Source of the DNA: Stomoxys calcitrans
Taxonomy: Eukaryota; Arthropoda; Insecta; Diptera; Muscidae
NCBI RefSeq assembly: GCF_963082655.1
Contig: NC_081554.1
Span: forward strand, 121,099,869-121,163,868
Direction of reading: 5' to 3'
Length of the DNA stretch: 64,000 nt
Below, piece by piece: positions 44,589 to 56,980 of the stretch. Both the position numbers and the translations under genes were made by a program. Position 1 is the first letter of the stretch, and every line of letters begins with the position of its first letter. The notes beneath the pieces were generated by a model. That model had not been told where the DNA came from. It worked only from the letters and a program-made list of their open reading frames with translations, and made no database searches.

Positions 44589-47004
44589 TTTTTATACCCT
44601 CTACCATAGGATGGGGGTATACTAATTTCGTCATTCTGTTTGTAACACCTCGAAATATGCGTCTAAGACCCCATAAAGTTTGTATATTCTAGATCGTCAT
44701 GTCATTTTAAGTCGATCTAGCCATGTTCGTCCGCCTGTCCGTCCGTCCGTCCGTGCGTCTGTCTGTGGAAAGCACGCCAACTTTCAAAGGAATAAAGCTA
44801 ACCGCTTGCAATTTTGCACAAATCCTTTTTATTAGTGCAGGTCGGTTGGCATTGTAAATGGGCTAAATCAGTCCATGTTTTTATACCCTCCACCATAAGA
44901 TGGGGGGTATACTAATTTCGTCATTCTGTTTGTAACTACTCGAAATATTCGTCTGAGACCCCATAAAGTATATATATTCTTGATCGTCGTGAAATTTTAT
45001 GTCGATCTAGCCATGTCCGTCCGTCTGTCCGTCCGTCCGTCCGCCCGTCTGTCTGTCGAAAGCACGCTAACTTCCGAAGGAGTAAAGCTAGCCGCTTGAA
45101 ATTTTGCACAAATACTTCTTATTAGTGTAGGTCGGTTGGTATTGTAAATGGGCCATATCGGTCCATGTTTTGATATAGCTGCCATGTAAACCGATCTTGG
45201 GTCTTGACTTCTTGAGCCTCTAGATTGCGCAATTCTTATCGGATTGGAATGAAATTTTGCACGACGTGTTTTGTTATAATATCCAACAACTGTGTCAAGT
45301 ATGATTCAAATCGGTCCATAACCTGATATAGCTGCCATATAAACCGATCTTGGGTCTTGACTTCTTGAGCCTCTAGCGTGCGCAATTCTTATCCGATCAG
45401 AATGAAATTTTGCACGACATGTTTTGTTATGATATCCAACAACTGTGCCAAGTATGGTTCAAATCGGTCCATAACCTGATATAGCTGCCATATAAACCGA
45501 TCTTGGGTCTTGACTTCTTGAGCCTCTAGAGTGCGCAATTCTTATCCGATTGAAATGAAATTTTGCACGACGTGTTTTGTTATTATATCTAACAACTGTG
45601 CCAAGTATGGTTCAAATCGGTCCATAACCTGATATAGCTGCCATATAAACCGATCTTGGGTCTTGACTTCTTGAGCCTCTAGAGGGCGCAATTCTTTTCC
45701 GATTGGAATGGAATTTCGCACGACGTGTTTTGCTATGATACCCAACAACTGTGCTAAGTATGGTTTAAATCGGTCCATAACCTGATATAGCTGCCATATA
45801 AACCGATCTTGGGTCTTGACTTCTTGAGCCTCTAGAGGGCACAATTCTTATCCGATTTAAATGAATTTTTGCACGAAGTATTTCGTTATGATATCCAACA
45901 ACTGTGCCAAGTATTGTTTACATCGGTCCATAACCTGATATAGCTGTCATATAAACAGATCTGGGGATTTGACTTCTTGAGCTTCTAGAGGGCGCAATTC
46001 CTATCCGATTTGGCTGAAATTTTGCATGACGTATTTTATTTTTACTTTCAACAACTATGTCAAATAAGGTTCAAATCGGTTCACAACCTGATATAGCTGC
46101 CATATAAACCGATCTGGGATATTGACTTCTTGACCCCTCGAGGTCGCAATTATTATCCGATATGCCTGAAATTTTGTACGATGGATCCTCTCGTGACCTT
46201 CAACAAACGTGTTTATTATGGTCTGCATCGGTCTATAGCCCGATACAGATCCCATATAAATCGTGCTCTCTATTTTACTTCGTGAGCCCCAATGGGCACA
46301 ATTCTTATACGAATTGGCTGAAATTTTACACAGGTCTCCAACATATAATTTAATTGTGGTCCGAACCGGACCATATCTTGATATCGTTTTAATAGCAGAG
46401 CAACTCTTTTCTTATATCCTTTTTTGCCTAAGAAGAGATGCCGGGAAAAGAACTCGACAAATGCGATCCATGGTGGAGGGTATATAAGATTCGGCCCGGC
46501 CGAACTTACCACGCTTTTACTTGTTATATAGCTGCCATATAAACCGATCTTGGGTCTTGACTTCTTGAGCCTCTAGAGAGCGCAATTCTTATCCGATTTT
46601 ATTGAAATTTTGCACGTAGTGCTTTGATAGCACTTCCAACAACTACGATAAGTATGGTTTTAATCGGTCCATGGTTTGTTATAGATGCCATATAAACCGA
46701 TCTTGGGTCTTGACTTCTTGAGCCTCCAGAGGGCGCAATTCTTATCCGAATGGAATGGAATTTCGCACGACGTGTTTTGTTATGATACCCAACAACTGTG
46801 CCAAGTATGGTTTAAATCGGCCCATAACCTGATATAGCTGCTATATAAACCGATCTTCGGTCTTGACTTCTTGAGCCTCTAGAGGGCACAATTCTTATCC
46901 GATTTGAATGAATTTTTTGCACATAGTATTTTGTTATCATATCCAACAACTGTACTAAGTATGGTTCTAATCGGTGCATAACCTGATATAGCTGTCATAT
47001 AAAC
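44589..47004 (+). mobile_element. Older HLN-A copy, split by a younger HLN-A
   Basis: 44,589-44,880 holds the 5' end, the GTCCGTCC tract and the first unit up to CAGTCCATGTTTT. 46,526-47,004 continues with ATATAGCTGCCATATAAACC. The two parts are contiguous in other copies. It is more diverged than the insert and lacks its 3' end, fusing at about 47,004 to an HLN-B fragment. Confidence 0.7.
44881..46525 (+). mobile_element. HLN-A copy nested in an older HLN-A
   Basis: Runs 5' TTATACCCTCCACCATAAG to 3' TTCGGCCCGGCCGAA hairpin and CTTTTACTTGTT, with about seven 153-bp units. It is the only full copy in this orientation. Confidence 0.78.
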
Positions 47005-47692
47005 CTTCCGTTTGCAACACATCGAAATATTCATTTCCGGCCCTATAAAGTATATTTATTCTAGCTCCTTGTAAAAATCTAAGACGATCTAGCCATGTCC
47101 GTCCATCCGTCCGTCTGTCTGTTGAGATCACGCTACAGTCCTTAAAAACGAATATATTGAGCTAAATCTTCACAGATGTCCATAGGCAGGTTAAGTTCGA
47201 AAATGGGCTATATCGGATATCTTCATATAGCCCCATATAGACCGATCTCCCGATTTAGGGTCTTAGGCTCATAAAAGCTATATATATATAATCCGATTTG
47301 GCTACAATTTGACACAATGGCATGCGCTAAGGTTCTCATCATTCGTACCGAATATGGTTCAAATTGGTCTTTATCTTAAAGTAGGTCGCATGTACACCGA
47401 TCACCCAATTTAAAGTCTCAGGCCAATAATAGCCGCATTTAATGCCCGATTTCGCTGAAATATAACACAATGAGCTCTGTTCGGCCCTTCGACGTCCGTG
47501 TCGATGGTTTAGATCGGACTATATTTGTGTATAGGCCCATATAGAATGATCATTTCCCGATTGAAGGTATTTCCCTCATAAATTACGCATTTAGTCCCCG
47601 ATTTTGTGGAAATAAAGTAGAGTGAGATATGTTCAACCCCTACACATCATCCTTGAATATGTTGCAGATCGGATAATTTTTGGATATAGCTG
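47005..47692 (+). mobile_element. HLN-B fragment
   Basis: Starts inside the element at CCTTCCGTTTGCAACACATCG (first ~45 bp missing). It includes GTCCATCCGTCCGTCTGTCTG and several units, and ends in HLT-F. Confidence 0.65.
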
Positions 47693-49558
47693 CTATATTT
47701 TTTCCCTTTGGGGGTGTTTTGGGAAAGGTGTGATGCTCTAAATACAGGGTCCTACATTTGGATATCAAATAAGTATTCTACTCCCAAATACCTTTATTTG
47801 AGTCCCATATTGCGATGGTCACTAAAAATTGCTGTTTGTGGGTTATTTCGGGAAACCCCAGAAAATTGGTCCCGAAAATGGGCATCAATTCTTGCTCTAC
47901 CCCCCAATACCTTTCATTTAAGTTCCACATTGACATGGTCGGTAAATATGCCCAATTATGGGGGTTATTTGGGATTGAGATGGTCCTCCAAACACTAAGC
48001 CCGGAAAATATAAAAGCAACATTTAATTTTCATTTATTTAAACCCTATATCATTGCCCCCAAAATTGGATATGAAATTCGTTTTCTAATCTCATGTAAAC
48101 TCCTTTTTGCAAAAGTCAGCAAATATGTCCGGTTCGGGGTTGACTCTAAAAACTATGAATATTTAGTTCCACTCTCTTTAAGACCCAAATTGTCTAGGTG
48201 AGCAAATACGTCCTATTTGGGGGTTGTTATGGTGGTGGGACGTCCGCTAGACAGTTGGCCCCTAATGTCGATATCAGATACGTGATCTACTCCCACATAC
48301 CTTTATTAGAGTTCCGCATTTCCATAGTCAGCAAACATAACCGGCTTGGGGGGTGTTTTGGGGGATGGGCGGCCACTCAGTGAGTTTGCCTTGAAAATAT
48401 AAATCGGCTTCGTGTTCCACTTTAAAAACCCTCTTGTTTGAGCCTCATATTGCAATAGTCATAAAATACTTACTATTTGGGTGGTATTCTGTGGGTGGGG
48501 TGGCCCCATAGACACTTTTCGGAATATTGATATCAGATTCGTGCTTTACTCCCAAATACCTTTCATTTGAGTCCCATATTGCATTGGTAGTAAATTTGAT
48601 CCCTTTGGGGGATGTTTTTGGTGTGAGGCGGACCCCCCAAACACTTGGTCCCATATTTGGATACCAGATTCGTATTCTACATTCATATACCTTTATTTAA
48701 GCCCCATATTCCCATGGTCAGTAAATAAGTCCTGTTTGGGGGGTGTTTTGGGAAAGGGGTAGACCCCCAGAAATGTGGTCCCACATTTGGATAACAGATT
48801 CGTATTCTACTCGCAAATACCTTTCATTTGAGTCCCATATTGCCATGATCGGTAAATATGTCCGATTTAGGGGTGTTTTGGGGGTTGGGTGGTGTTGTGG
48901 GGGTGGGGTGGCCTCATAGACACCTTTCCCGAACACTTTGATATCATATTTATGCTTTACTCCCAAAGACCTTTCATTTGAGCCCCATGTGGCTATGGTC
49001 GTAAATGTGTCCCCTTTGGGGGATGTTTTTGTGGAGAAGCGGCTCCCTAAACACTCAGTCTCATATTTGGATATCAGATTCTAATTCTACACCCAAATAC
49101 CTTTTATTTAAGCTCCATATTTCCATAGTCAGTATATAAGTCCTGTTTGGGGGTTGTTTTGGGGAAGGAGTGGACCCCCAAAAACGTGGTCCCACATTTG
49201 GATATCAGATTCGTATTCTACTCGCAAATACCTTTCATTTGAGTCCCATATTGCCATGGTCGGTAAATATGTCCGATTTAGGGGTGTTTTGGGTGGTCCC
49301 CTTAGCACTTGGTCCGACATTTGGATATCAGATACGTTTTCTTATCCTGAATACCTTTCATTTGAGTTCCATATTGTCGTGATTGGTCAAAATATATGTT
49401 TGGTAGGTTTAAGGGTGGGGCAGCCCCCCACTAGGTACCCCATCCGAAATTTGAATACCAAATTTTTATTTTTAGGTTACAATATGAGAGCACACAAAAT
49501 TTCGCTTAAATCGCACCACCTATCTCCGAGATCTGGCGTTTCTGAAAATTAGTGTAAG
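47693..49558 (-). mobile_element. HLT-F internal tandem units
   Basis: About fifteen ~125-bp units with TTTGGGGG.TGTTTTGGG, CACATTTGGATA.CAGATTCGTATTCTAC and ATACCTTTCATTTGAGTCCC. No terminus is visible at either side. Neighbouring units such as those around 48,715-48,850 and 49,130-49,270 are near-repeats, so local duplication occurred. Confidence 0.65.
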
Positions 49559-49564
49559 GGGGAG

Positions 49565-50690
49565 GGTCCAGAGTTATCCATTAGGCGGTGGATGATCTGG
49601 GTCTGCTTCCGGTGGAGCGGCAGATCTAGAGCCCGGGAGTAGGCTTAGAATGGACTCCAAAGACCCAACAGCTGCGGTGGTGGTATCAGGCCGTAGCAAG
49701 TTGTTTGCTACTGAAACCTTGACTGGTGGAGCGGCTGCTCCAGGCTCCATAAGCCGACAGACAACTGGTCAGTAGGGGCTTTTGACGAAGACATCTGGTT
49801 CGAGTTTTAAGGACAAGGCCGAACCTATTCTTTCCTCGCATGCTTATAATTTGACTAGGCCATCGGCCTTCCCCGGCAATCCAACACGCACTTTAAGAGG
49901 TTGAAATAATAGAAGACGCATCGCTCTCAGGATTATTGAGAGGCTTGTTGCGAATATTCCTAAGACTCTCACTAATAGGCAGAGAGACTCCCTAAGTCGG
50001 GCTCCGGAATTCGCTGAACAGGCTACCCCAAAGATTACACGTCTAGATTCCGAAATTGTACCGCAGCCAGCCAAAAGGCTGCGGTCACCTAGAGGGCATC
50101 CCATGCCTAAAACTAGGGCGAACAACAGTAAGATGGGTCCAAGAACCTTTGCTAATGTCGCTAGGGACAGTTTGGTTATGACAGTTGTCGACAAGGGAAA
50201 AGAACAGGGCTGCATACCTAGGAATAATCGGAGTGGGATATTCAATGGACAGTCATCAGTATACACCGATGTCCATGCGGAATTTACTGGGTCTCCTCCA
50301 GTTTGTACCGACGCAGGCTGGTATCGATGCCCATATAGACTAATTGCCTTCGTCTGGCGGATTGCAGGAAAATATTCCTTCTCGACCAATGGCGCATGCT
50401 TGGATACCAAGGATTCCCTCAGATTTTGAATCGATACTTGGAAGACTAAGGAAATGTAAACCCATGGGCTGGAAGGTTGGTAGATTGGACGAGGCTGATG
50501 GTGACCGGAAACATGCAGTATTCGTTCTAAACTCCGGCTGTAGACCGGCGCAGACCTCAATAAGTCTGAAGGGATCGTATTCTACGGATTTAACAAGTTG
50601 AAACTAAAGGTCTATAGAAGCGGTGGGGTTGGAAAATCAGGAGACGACTAAGCAGTTGTTGCTGAACACTTGCCTAAGGAACTATAGACC
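49565..50690 (+). pseudogene. LOA-like LINE ORF1 (gag-like) fragment
   Basis: Fragments in order: AAVVVSGRSK and AAAPGSISRQTTGQ, KAEPILSSHAYNLTRPSA, QATPKITRLDSE, AKRLRSPRGHP, RTFANVARDSLVMTVVDKG, SSVYTDVHAEF, VCTDAGWYRC, then in another frame HAWIPRIPSDFE, LRKCKPMGWKVGRLDEADG and HAVFVLN. The last part fits the C-terminal domain of LOA-type ORF1. At least two stops and two frameshifts. The 238-residue minus-strand ORF over 49,844-50,560 is its antisense shadow. Confidence 0.62.
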
Positions 50691-50899
50691 ACATCGCTAA
50701 TGTCTGGCGGATTGCAGGAGACTGGAAATCCCCCTGCCACAATCAAAACAAGACCCGATAAAGCGAGAGGTTTTGTCGCATGAATGTGAAGAAGTCATTG
50801 GTGCAGGACTCAATACCGACATAACCGTTTCAGATAGTAGGAGCGGACATATTTGAGTGTGCTGGAAGGAATTTTATTGCAAGAGGGACTCGTATTCCG

Positions 50900-51640
50900 G
50901 GATGTTGTTTGCGGAGCCGATTATTGAGATGTCACGTCGTCGTGTGATATCGATTCGAATAATTACATTGTTGCAGCAATGGTTCGCACCCGTTTGAACA
51001 TGGCGAGGAAAGTAAAAGCAGCAGACACAAAAGATGGCAACGGTATACTCCGCTCGACTGACCCAGCTGATTGATGAAAGCACTTCTTGTTCTGATGATA
51101 TAATGGCGCAGTGGCAAACCATTGCCCATTCCATAGAAAAAAATCTGTATTTCCGCACCGGAAGCCTCCCCCAAGAAACCCATGGTTCGACCAAAAGTGT
51201 CAAGATGCTACTGAAGCCAAGAATGCGGCATACAGAGCAACCCTGCAATCAGTAGCAACGCGCCAGATGACGGAGACGTATCGGGTGAAAAGGAGAGTGG
51301 AGAAACGTCTACTCCACAGAAAGAAAAAGGAAATGGAAAGACATTAGTGTGAGCGAATTTAGATACACAGTAGTCAGAATGAAGTCCGGAAATTCTACCA
51401 AAGAATTAAACATCAAACTGATGGCTTTGGTGATATGGAAAGAACATTTTACCAAACTGCTACTGTACGACGTTGGCGGCGAAGAGGATACCGCAGAACC
51501 AATCCCTGATGATGTTAGAATGTTTACCTTCTAGTCAGAATGAGGACCAAGTAGCTGTGACCCGACTACAGAACAACAAGACAACCGGAGCCGATGGGTT
51601 ACCCACTGAACTATTTAAGACGGGAGGTGACACGCTGATA
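50900..51640 (+). pseudogene. RTE LINE fragment, endonuclease end to RT start
   Basis: One frame gives IDSNNYIVAAMVRTRLNMARKV (endonuclease end), others give RKPPPRNPWFDQKCQDATEAKNAAYR and KKKEMERH, then LQNNKTTGADGLPTELFKTGGD (RT motif 1). These are linker and RT hallmarks of RTE-clade elements. Multiple frameshifts. It stops abruptly where an inverted RTE piece begins. Confidence 0.7.
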
Positions 51641-51850
51641 AGCTTACTTAATCCAAAGTACCATCTTTGCTTTATCTCAAAACTGAAGTCATTCGTTTCG
51701 GTTACGGCGGTGCAGAGGTAGATAAAGTTGTGGTTCCCAACTTTCTCCATTTTCTTTATCTGCTCGGTTGTGCAATCCTTTTTGGGGGTTGTAACTATCC
51801 ATTTCGTCTTATCTCCATTTACTGCCATACCAATGGGGCCGAAGAGATTT
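51640..51850 (-). pseudogene. Inverted RTE LINE fragment, RT thumb region
   Basis: The minus strand reads MAVNGDKTKWIVTTPKK, GNHNFIYLCTAVTETNDFSFEIKQR and WYFGLSKLIS. The order 'vN..KTK', 'FiYL.taVT..nd...EIK.R', 'YfGLsk' is the end of the RTE RT. Joined tail to front with the plus-strand fragment, it marks an inversion or rejoined break. Confidence 0.66.
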
Positions 51851-51894
51851 CGAAGTTATTTCAGTTGTAAACCTTTTTCTTCTTTGCCCACTAA

Positions 51895-52345
51895 TTGTTG
51901 TCAAATGACACTATGTGCAAAATTTCAGCCAAATCAAATGTAAATTGCGCCTTTCAAAAAGTCAAATAGGGAGATCGGTTTATATGGGAGCTATATCAAG
52001 TTCTTGACCGATTTGGGCCCTACTTGGCGCAATTATTAAAAGTCATTAACGAACCCCATGTGCGATTTTAGCCATATCAAACAAAAATTGCGTCTTCCAG
52101 GGGCTAAAGAAGTCAAATCGGGAGATCGGTTTATATGGGAGCTATATCCAAAACTGAAACGATATGGCCCATTTGCAATCCCCAATGAACTACGTTAATT
52201 TTAAGTATCTGTGCAGAACGACTCAGAATGTCGAGACGAACAAGAATATATATACTTTATTGGGTTCTAGATCAATATTTCGAGGTGTTACAAACGGAAT
52301 GACTAGGTTAGTATATCCACATCCTATGGTGTTGGGTATAAAAAT
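51895..52345 (-). mobile_element. HLN-D fragment
   Basis: Two units with GGGAGATCGGTTTATATGGGAGCTATAT, the ATATATATACTTTATTGGG core and the 5' end CATCCTATGGTGTTGGGTATAAAAA in reverse. The 3' end is missing. Confidence 0.65.
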
Positions 52346-53205
52346 AAATTTATGGCAATAATCCTACTTATGCCAAAACCATTAAATCCAGCTTTCTTCC
52401 CTAAATGGTCATAAAATATTAAGAAAATTGTTTTTTTGTTGTAGGGGCTCAGGTAATAAAAATATTTTTTTTTAATTTTTAAAATTCAAAATTAAAAAAA
52501 AAAAATCCTACGTTCTTTAAATTATGAGTATATAAAATTTCATCAAAATCGGACAACAGAATTGAAAGTCAGGTGTAATAGGTAAAAATTTTGTCTTTGA
52601 AAATATTTATTAAAATTTGCCCAAAGAAAAAATTTTAGGAAAATGTAGTTTGGGACAGTTGCGCATAATAAAAGAACTTTAAAAATGTTTATGCAAAATG
52701 TAGAGTCGCAAAATACAAAATGTTAATGAAATTTTGTATTTAAAAAATAATCTCGAGGTAAGGTTGTTTTTAGAGAGCTTATTCCCTAAAACCTTGGTTG
52801 TAATTTAGTGTTTAAAAAAATTTTTATTAAATTTTTTTTTATAAAAATTTTGTCTTTAGAAGGAATAAAATTAAAATGTTGTGGTAAAAAAATGTTTTCT
52901 TGTTTTTTGTGGATATATTTTTTTTCATAGTTCTTTTTGTTGTCTATGCGTTCAAGGTCAATTATTTTTGGCTGGCATTTACCACAGGGGTTAGAAAAAG
53001 ATTTTAAAAGACATTTGTCTTTAAAAAATAATTTCGAGGGGCGTCCAGCCCGTTTTTGCTAAGAATTAAATTTTGTTTTTGCTAAGAATTTGTCTTTGTA
53101 GAATATTATTAATATGAAATTCTGTCATTTTAAAAAATGTTACTGAAATTTTTTTTGTATAAAATATATTTAATTTAATTTTTTTCTTTAGACAAAATCA
53201 TTTTG
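52346..53205. repeat. A/T-rich low-complexity region
   Basis: Recurrent AAATTTTGTCTTT, AAAATATT and TTAAAAAATGTTA strings, also present at 60,050-60,250. No gene. Confidence 0.5.
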
Positions 53206-53252
53206 CAAAAGCATAAATACCAAATTGCAAATTATCAGTATTTATGCTTTTG
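53206..53252. repeat. Inverted repeat, 15-bp arms
   Basis: CAAAAGCATAAATAC pairs exactly with GTATTTATGCTTTTG across a 17-nt loop. Confidence 0.7.
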
Positions 53253-53447
53253 GACAACATTTTTCCATAGATTTGAACTCCTCACTTGTTGCACCACATA
53301 AATAGCATCTTTTGACTGGAGTCTGTGTGGGTGATTGAATTGCAGACCTTGTCATCTATCATTACTAACATAAGTTTGTGATTTATTTTTAAGTTTTTTT
53401 TTTCATCTTATGGTAAGAGAATTAATAAGATGAGGTGGTAATTAGGT
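53253..53447. other. No feature seen
   Basis: No ORF; TTCATCTTATG and AATAAGATGA are a weak inverted pair. Confidence 0.35.
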
Positions 53448-53990
53448 ACCACCACTGTGGAACAGGGTATTATATGTTTGTGCATTTGTTTGTAACGCTA
53501 AGAAGGAGAAGAGCTTGATCCATTGATAATTATACTGATCGACTCGGAATCACTCAGAATTAGCCATATCCGTCTGTAAGGTACAGATCGTATTTGTTGT
53601 ATTATTATTATCACTTTTTTGGCCCAAGAACGATTTTGATTTTGATAAAAATCGGTTCAGACTATATGTATAGCTCCCATATATATGTATCGCCCGATTT
53701 GCACCTAAATGGCCGTAGTAACTACAATTTTCAATCGATCTGCACAAAATTTGGCACGGATTGTTTTGTTACTGATCTTAACATATTTGCAAGATTTCAT
53801 CACATCAAAGTCGGTTAAATTTTGGATATAGCTCCCGATCTGTTCGACTGTTCGAAAAAAGTCAGTTCAGGTTTAGATATAGCTCTCATATACATATATC
53901 TATTGCCCGAATGTATAATTATAGGGTAGATGTAGGGTATTATATAGGCGGCTCCGCTCGACTTTTGCCTTTCCTTACTAGCTTTCAATT
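53448..53990 (+). mobile_element. HLN-C Helentron-like element, near-complete
   Basis: Starts ACCACCACTGTGGAACAGGGTATTATA and includes CGCTAAGAAGGAGAAGAGC and CATATCCGTCTGTAAGG. Degenerate units with TATAGCTCCCATATATATG follow, and it ends TAGGGTATTATATAGGCGGCTCCGC, CTTTCCTTACT. The fragments in the 5' array belong to this family in reverse. Confidence 0.65.
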
Positions 53991-54251
53991 TGCGACGTGA
54001 TTTCAGATGTTATATGCACCGCAGAGTCATTTGTATTACCACCATGAAATGCTTGTTTTTAAAGAATATCCTGAACTTCCCTCACGAGTTGTACATTTGT
54101 TTGATATTCTGTTTCACCGCACCATCTATGCAAGAAATGGGCTTTTAACACGAACTTTTTATACCCACCATCATAGAAGAAGGGGTATATTCATTGAGTT
54201 CAATTGAAAGTTAATTCAATTGATTCAATTTCCGACCCCAAAAAGTATATA

Positions 54252-55202
54252 TTGGGTTCCCTAAAAAGTAATTGCGGATTTTTTAAAAGAAAGTAAATGC
54301 ATTTTTAATAAAACTTAGAATGAACTTTAATCAAATATATGATTGCCATTTTGTTCGATAACCTTTTGCCATCTTCCTGGCAAATGTAGTATTCCACGCT
54401 CATAGAACTTCTGGCCTTTATCTGCAAAAAACTGAACCAAGTGCGATTTTATAGCCTCATCATTGCCGAAAGTTTTACCATTTAAGGAGTTCTGCAAAGA
54501 TCGAAATAAATGGTAGTCTGATGGTGCAAGGTCAGGGCTATATGGTGGATGCATCAAAAGTTCCCAGCCAAGCTCACTCAGTTTTTGGCGAGTGACCAAA
54601 GATGTGTGCGGTCTAGCGTTGTCCTGGTGGAATATGACATCTTTACGATTGACCAATTCTGGTCGCTTCTCATTGATGGCTGTATTCAATTTGTCCAATT
54701 GTTGACAGTAAACATCCGAATTAATCGTTTGGTTCCTTGGAAGCAGCTCAAAATATACCACACCCTTCCAATCCCACCAAACAGACAGCATAACCTTCTT
54801 TTGGTGGATATCAGCCTTTGAAGTGGTTTGAGCTGGTTCACCATGCTTGGACCGTGATCTTTTTCGACTAACGTTGTTGTAAACAATCCATTTTCATCTC
54901 CAGTTATGATTCGTTTTAAAAACGGATCGCATTTATTGCGTTTAAGGTGCATATCACAAGCGTTGATTCGGTTTGTTAAATGAATTTCTTTCAATACATG
55001 TGGTACCCATATTAAAATTGACGCCAAACACACAAATGTAAACAAAATTTCGCGCACTTTTTTTCTAAAGCAAGCTAAAAGTAACAGCTGATAACTGACA
55101 GAAGAAAGAATGCAATTACAGAGTCACAAGCCGTTGAAAAAATTTGTCAACGCCGACTATATTACTACTATATTACCGACAATTACTTTTTGGGCAACCC
55201 AA
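54252..55202 (-). mobile_element. Cecropia-type mariner, internally deleted
   Basis: Terminal repeats are TTGGGTTCCCTAAAAAGTAATTG (left) and the reverse complement CAATTACTTTTTGGGCAACCCAA (right), next to TA/AT-rich host sequence consistent with a TA target. The repeats resemble Hsmar1-type ends (TTAGGTTGGTGCAAAAGTAATTG). At 951 bp it is shorter than the ~1.3 kb usual for mariners. It is the best available relative of the seven 130-bp relics in the array. Confidence 0.8.
54327..55057 (-). pseudogene. mariner transposase, N-terminus deleted and frameshifted
   Basis: The upstream part (from 55,057) reads VPHVLKEIHLTNRINACDMH, then CDPFLKRIITGDEN, with the first catalytic Asp in TGDE. A one-base loss next to GDE shifts the frame. 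The second part (54,791-54,327) reads LSVWWDWKGVVYFELLPRNQ, FHQDNARPHTS (second Asp) and HPPYSPDLAPSDYHLF (third Asp, 34 residues on), ending LPGRWQKVIEQNGNHIFD. These motifs place it in the cecropia (Hsmar1/SETMAR-like) subfamily. The DNA-binding ~100 N-terminal residues are gone, so it is inactive. Confidence 0.82.
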
Positions 55203-56217
55203 TATATTCGGATCGTCGTAAAATTCTATGACAATTAACAATGTCCGTGTGTCTGTCTGTCCGCCTGTTGTAATAACTCTACAGCTTTTAAAAATCGATG
55301 CATTGAGCTGAAGTTTGGCACAGATACGTCTTATTGCTGCACGCAGGACTATATTTGGATATAGCTGCCATATAGACCGATCCGCCCATTTTTGGTCTTA
55401 AACCAGCTGCATTTATTACCCGATTTCGCTGAAATTTGAAACATTAAGTTCTTTTAAGCCTCCCGACATTCGACCCAAAAATGGTTCGGATCGGACCATA
55501 TTCAGATATAGCTGCCACATAGACCGATCTGCCGATTTAGGGTTTGAAGACCATTAAACCTTTATTTATTGCCCGATTTCGCTGAAGTTTGAAGCACTGA
55601 GTTATTTAAAGGCTCCTGAGATCTGTCCCTAATATGGTTCAGATCGGACTTTTTTATTTAGATATAACTGCCATATAGACCGATCTGGCGGTTAAGGATA
55701 TGAAGCCCATAAAAGCTGCATTTATTACCAGATTTCAGTGAAATTTGAAACATTGAGTTGTTTAAAACCTCCCAATATCCACCTTGAACAGGATTTACGT
55801 CGGACTATATACAGATATAGCTGTCATATAGACCGATCTGACAATTTAGGTCTTAAAAGCTGCATTTATTACCCAATTTCGTAGATTTGAAGCATTGAAT
55901 TGATTTAAGCCTCCCGACATTCGACCCAAATATGGTTCAGATTGAACTATTTATATTTAGATATAGCTGCCATATAGTCCCATCTTCCAATTTAGGGTCT
56001 TAATCCCATAAGAAGTAGGTTTATTGCCTGATTTCGCTGAAACCGAAATCTTAATATGAGTTCTCGGGACATGAATAAAATATGATGGAGTCCCGCCACT
56101 TTTTAGAAATAACAATGGATATGGAAGTGGAGTTTTAATAAAATAGGATGATTAATATATCCATGGTGGTGGGAATCCAAAGTTCGGCACGGGCAAACTT
56201 AACACATTTTATTTACA

Positions 56218-56980
56218 ACAGACTTCAAAGGGAGTCAAAACCATGCATTGATTTAAGCACAACGAAAGAAATCATTAAATCCATTTTATATTATATTTTT
56301 TCAAATATGTAATTCTTAATCATAATATATTATTGAGATTCCATTACAGGATATTGTCCGGCTTGTAAAGCATTTGACTGGTTTCCTGTATCGCGATTTC
56401 ATTTTCGACCAAAAAATTAACAGCAGGAGATATCAAATTGATCATGGTGCTTTACAACCATTCCAACTTGAGTAAGTTGTAAACCACACATCTGAATTTG
56501 AACAAGGCTCATAAGCCGATTTGATTCATAAGCCCAAGTAAATATAATCTATATATGGATAGAAAATATTAAAAAAATGATATTAATGACATGTATTAAT
56601 AAATACCATGTTTACATTCTACAATGTCCTCCAATTTGTTGCGTTTGGCATTTATCCACTCTATTTGTTCACATACGGCATATTTCTGCATTACACTATT
56701 TCAGCTCAAAAATTTTCACATTTTCATTTTTGATTCATTCGTCAATACACAATTTATGCTATTAAATAACGATTTAATTTGAACAATTAAAAATATGTTC
56801 AATGTATGTCTTTTTTACCAATCAATTAAATCAAAAATAGTTAATGCAATTAAGGATTTGTTTGAAAAGATTTTGATAAGTCAATACCATGTTTAATCGG
56901 TCAAATTTAGATTTATATTTTTTCTGTGTAGGCATATAATTTTTACTTAATTTATATTTGTTGTTTTTTTATCAATAACT
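56218..56980. other. No gene seen; intron-like sequence
   Basis: A/T-rich, apparently single-copy sequence inside the putative long intron. No splice-bounded ORF found. Confidence 0.45.

Larger units (their letters stand above)
54156..56212 (+). mobile_element. HLN-B element hosting a mariner
   Basis: 5' TTTTTATACCCACCATCATAG. The mariner interrupts the AAAGTATATA core at 54,252 and the host resumes at 55,203 with TTCGGATCGTCG. A GTCTGTCTGTCCGCC tract and six ~165-bp units follow, and the 3' end is CCATGGTGGTGGGAATCC and AGTTCGGCACGGGCAAAC. Confidence 0.72.

Noticed and set aside
49844..50560. 238-codon minus-strand ORF, the longest in the window
   Set aside because: It is the antisense of LOA-like ORF1 on the plus strand, which has recognisable motifs in order. 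The minus-strand residues match nothing I know.
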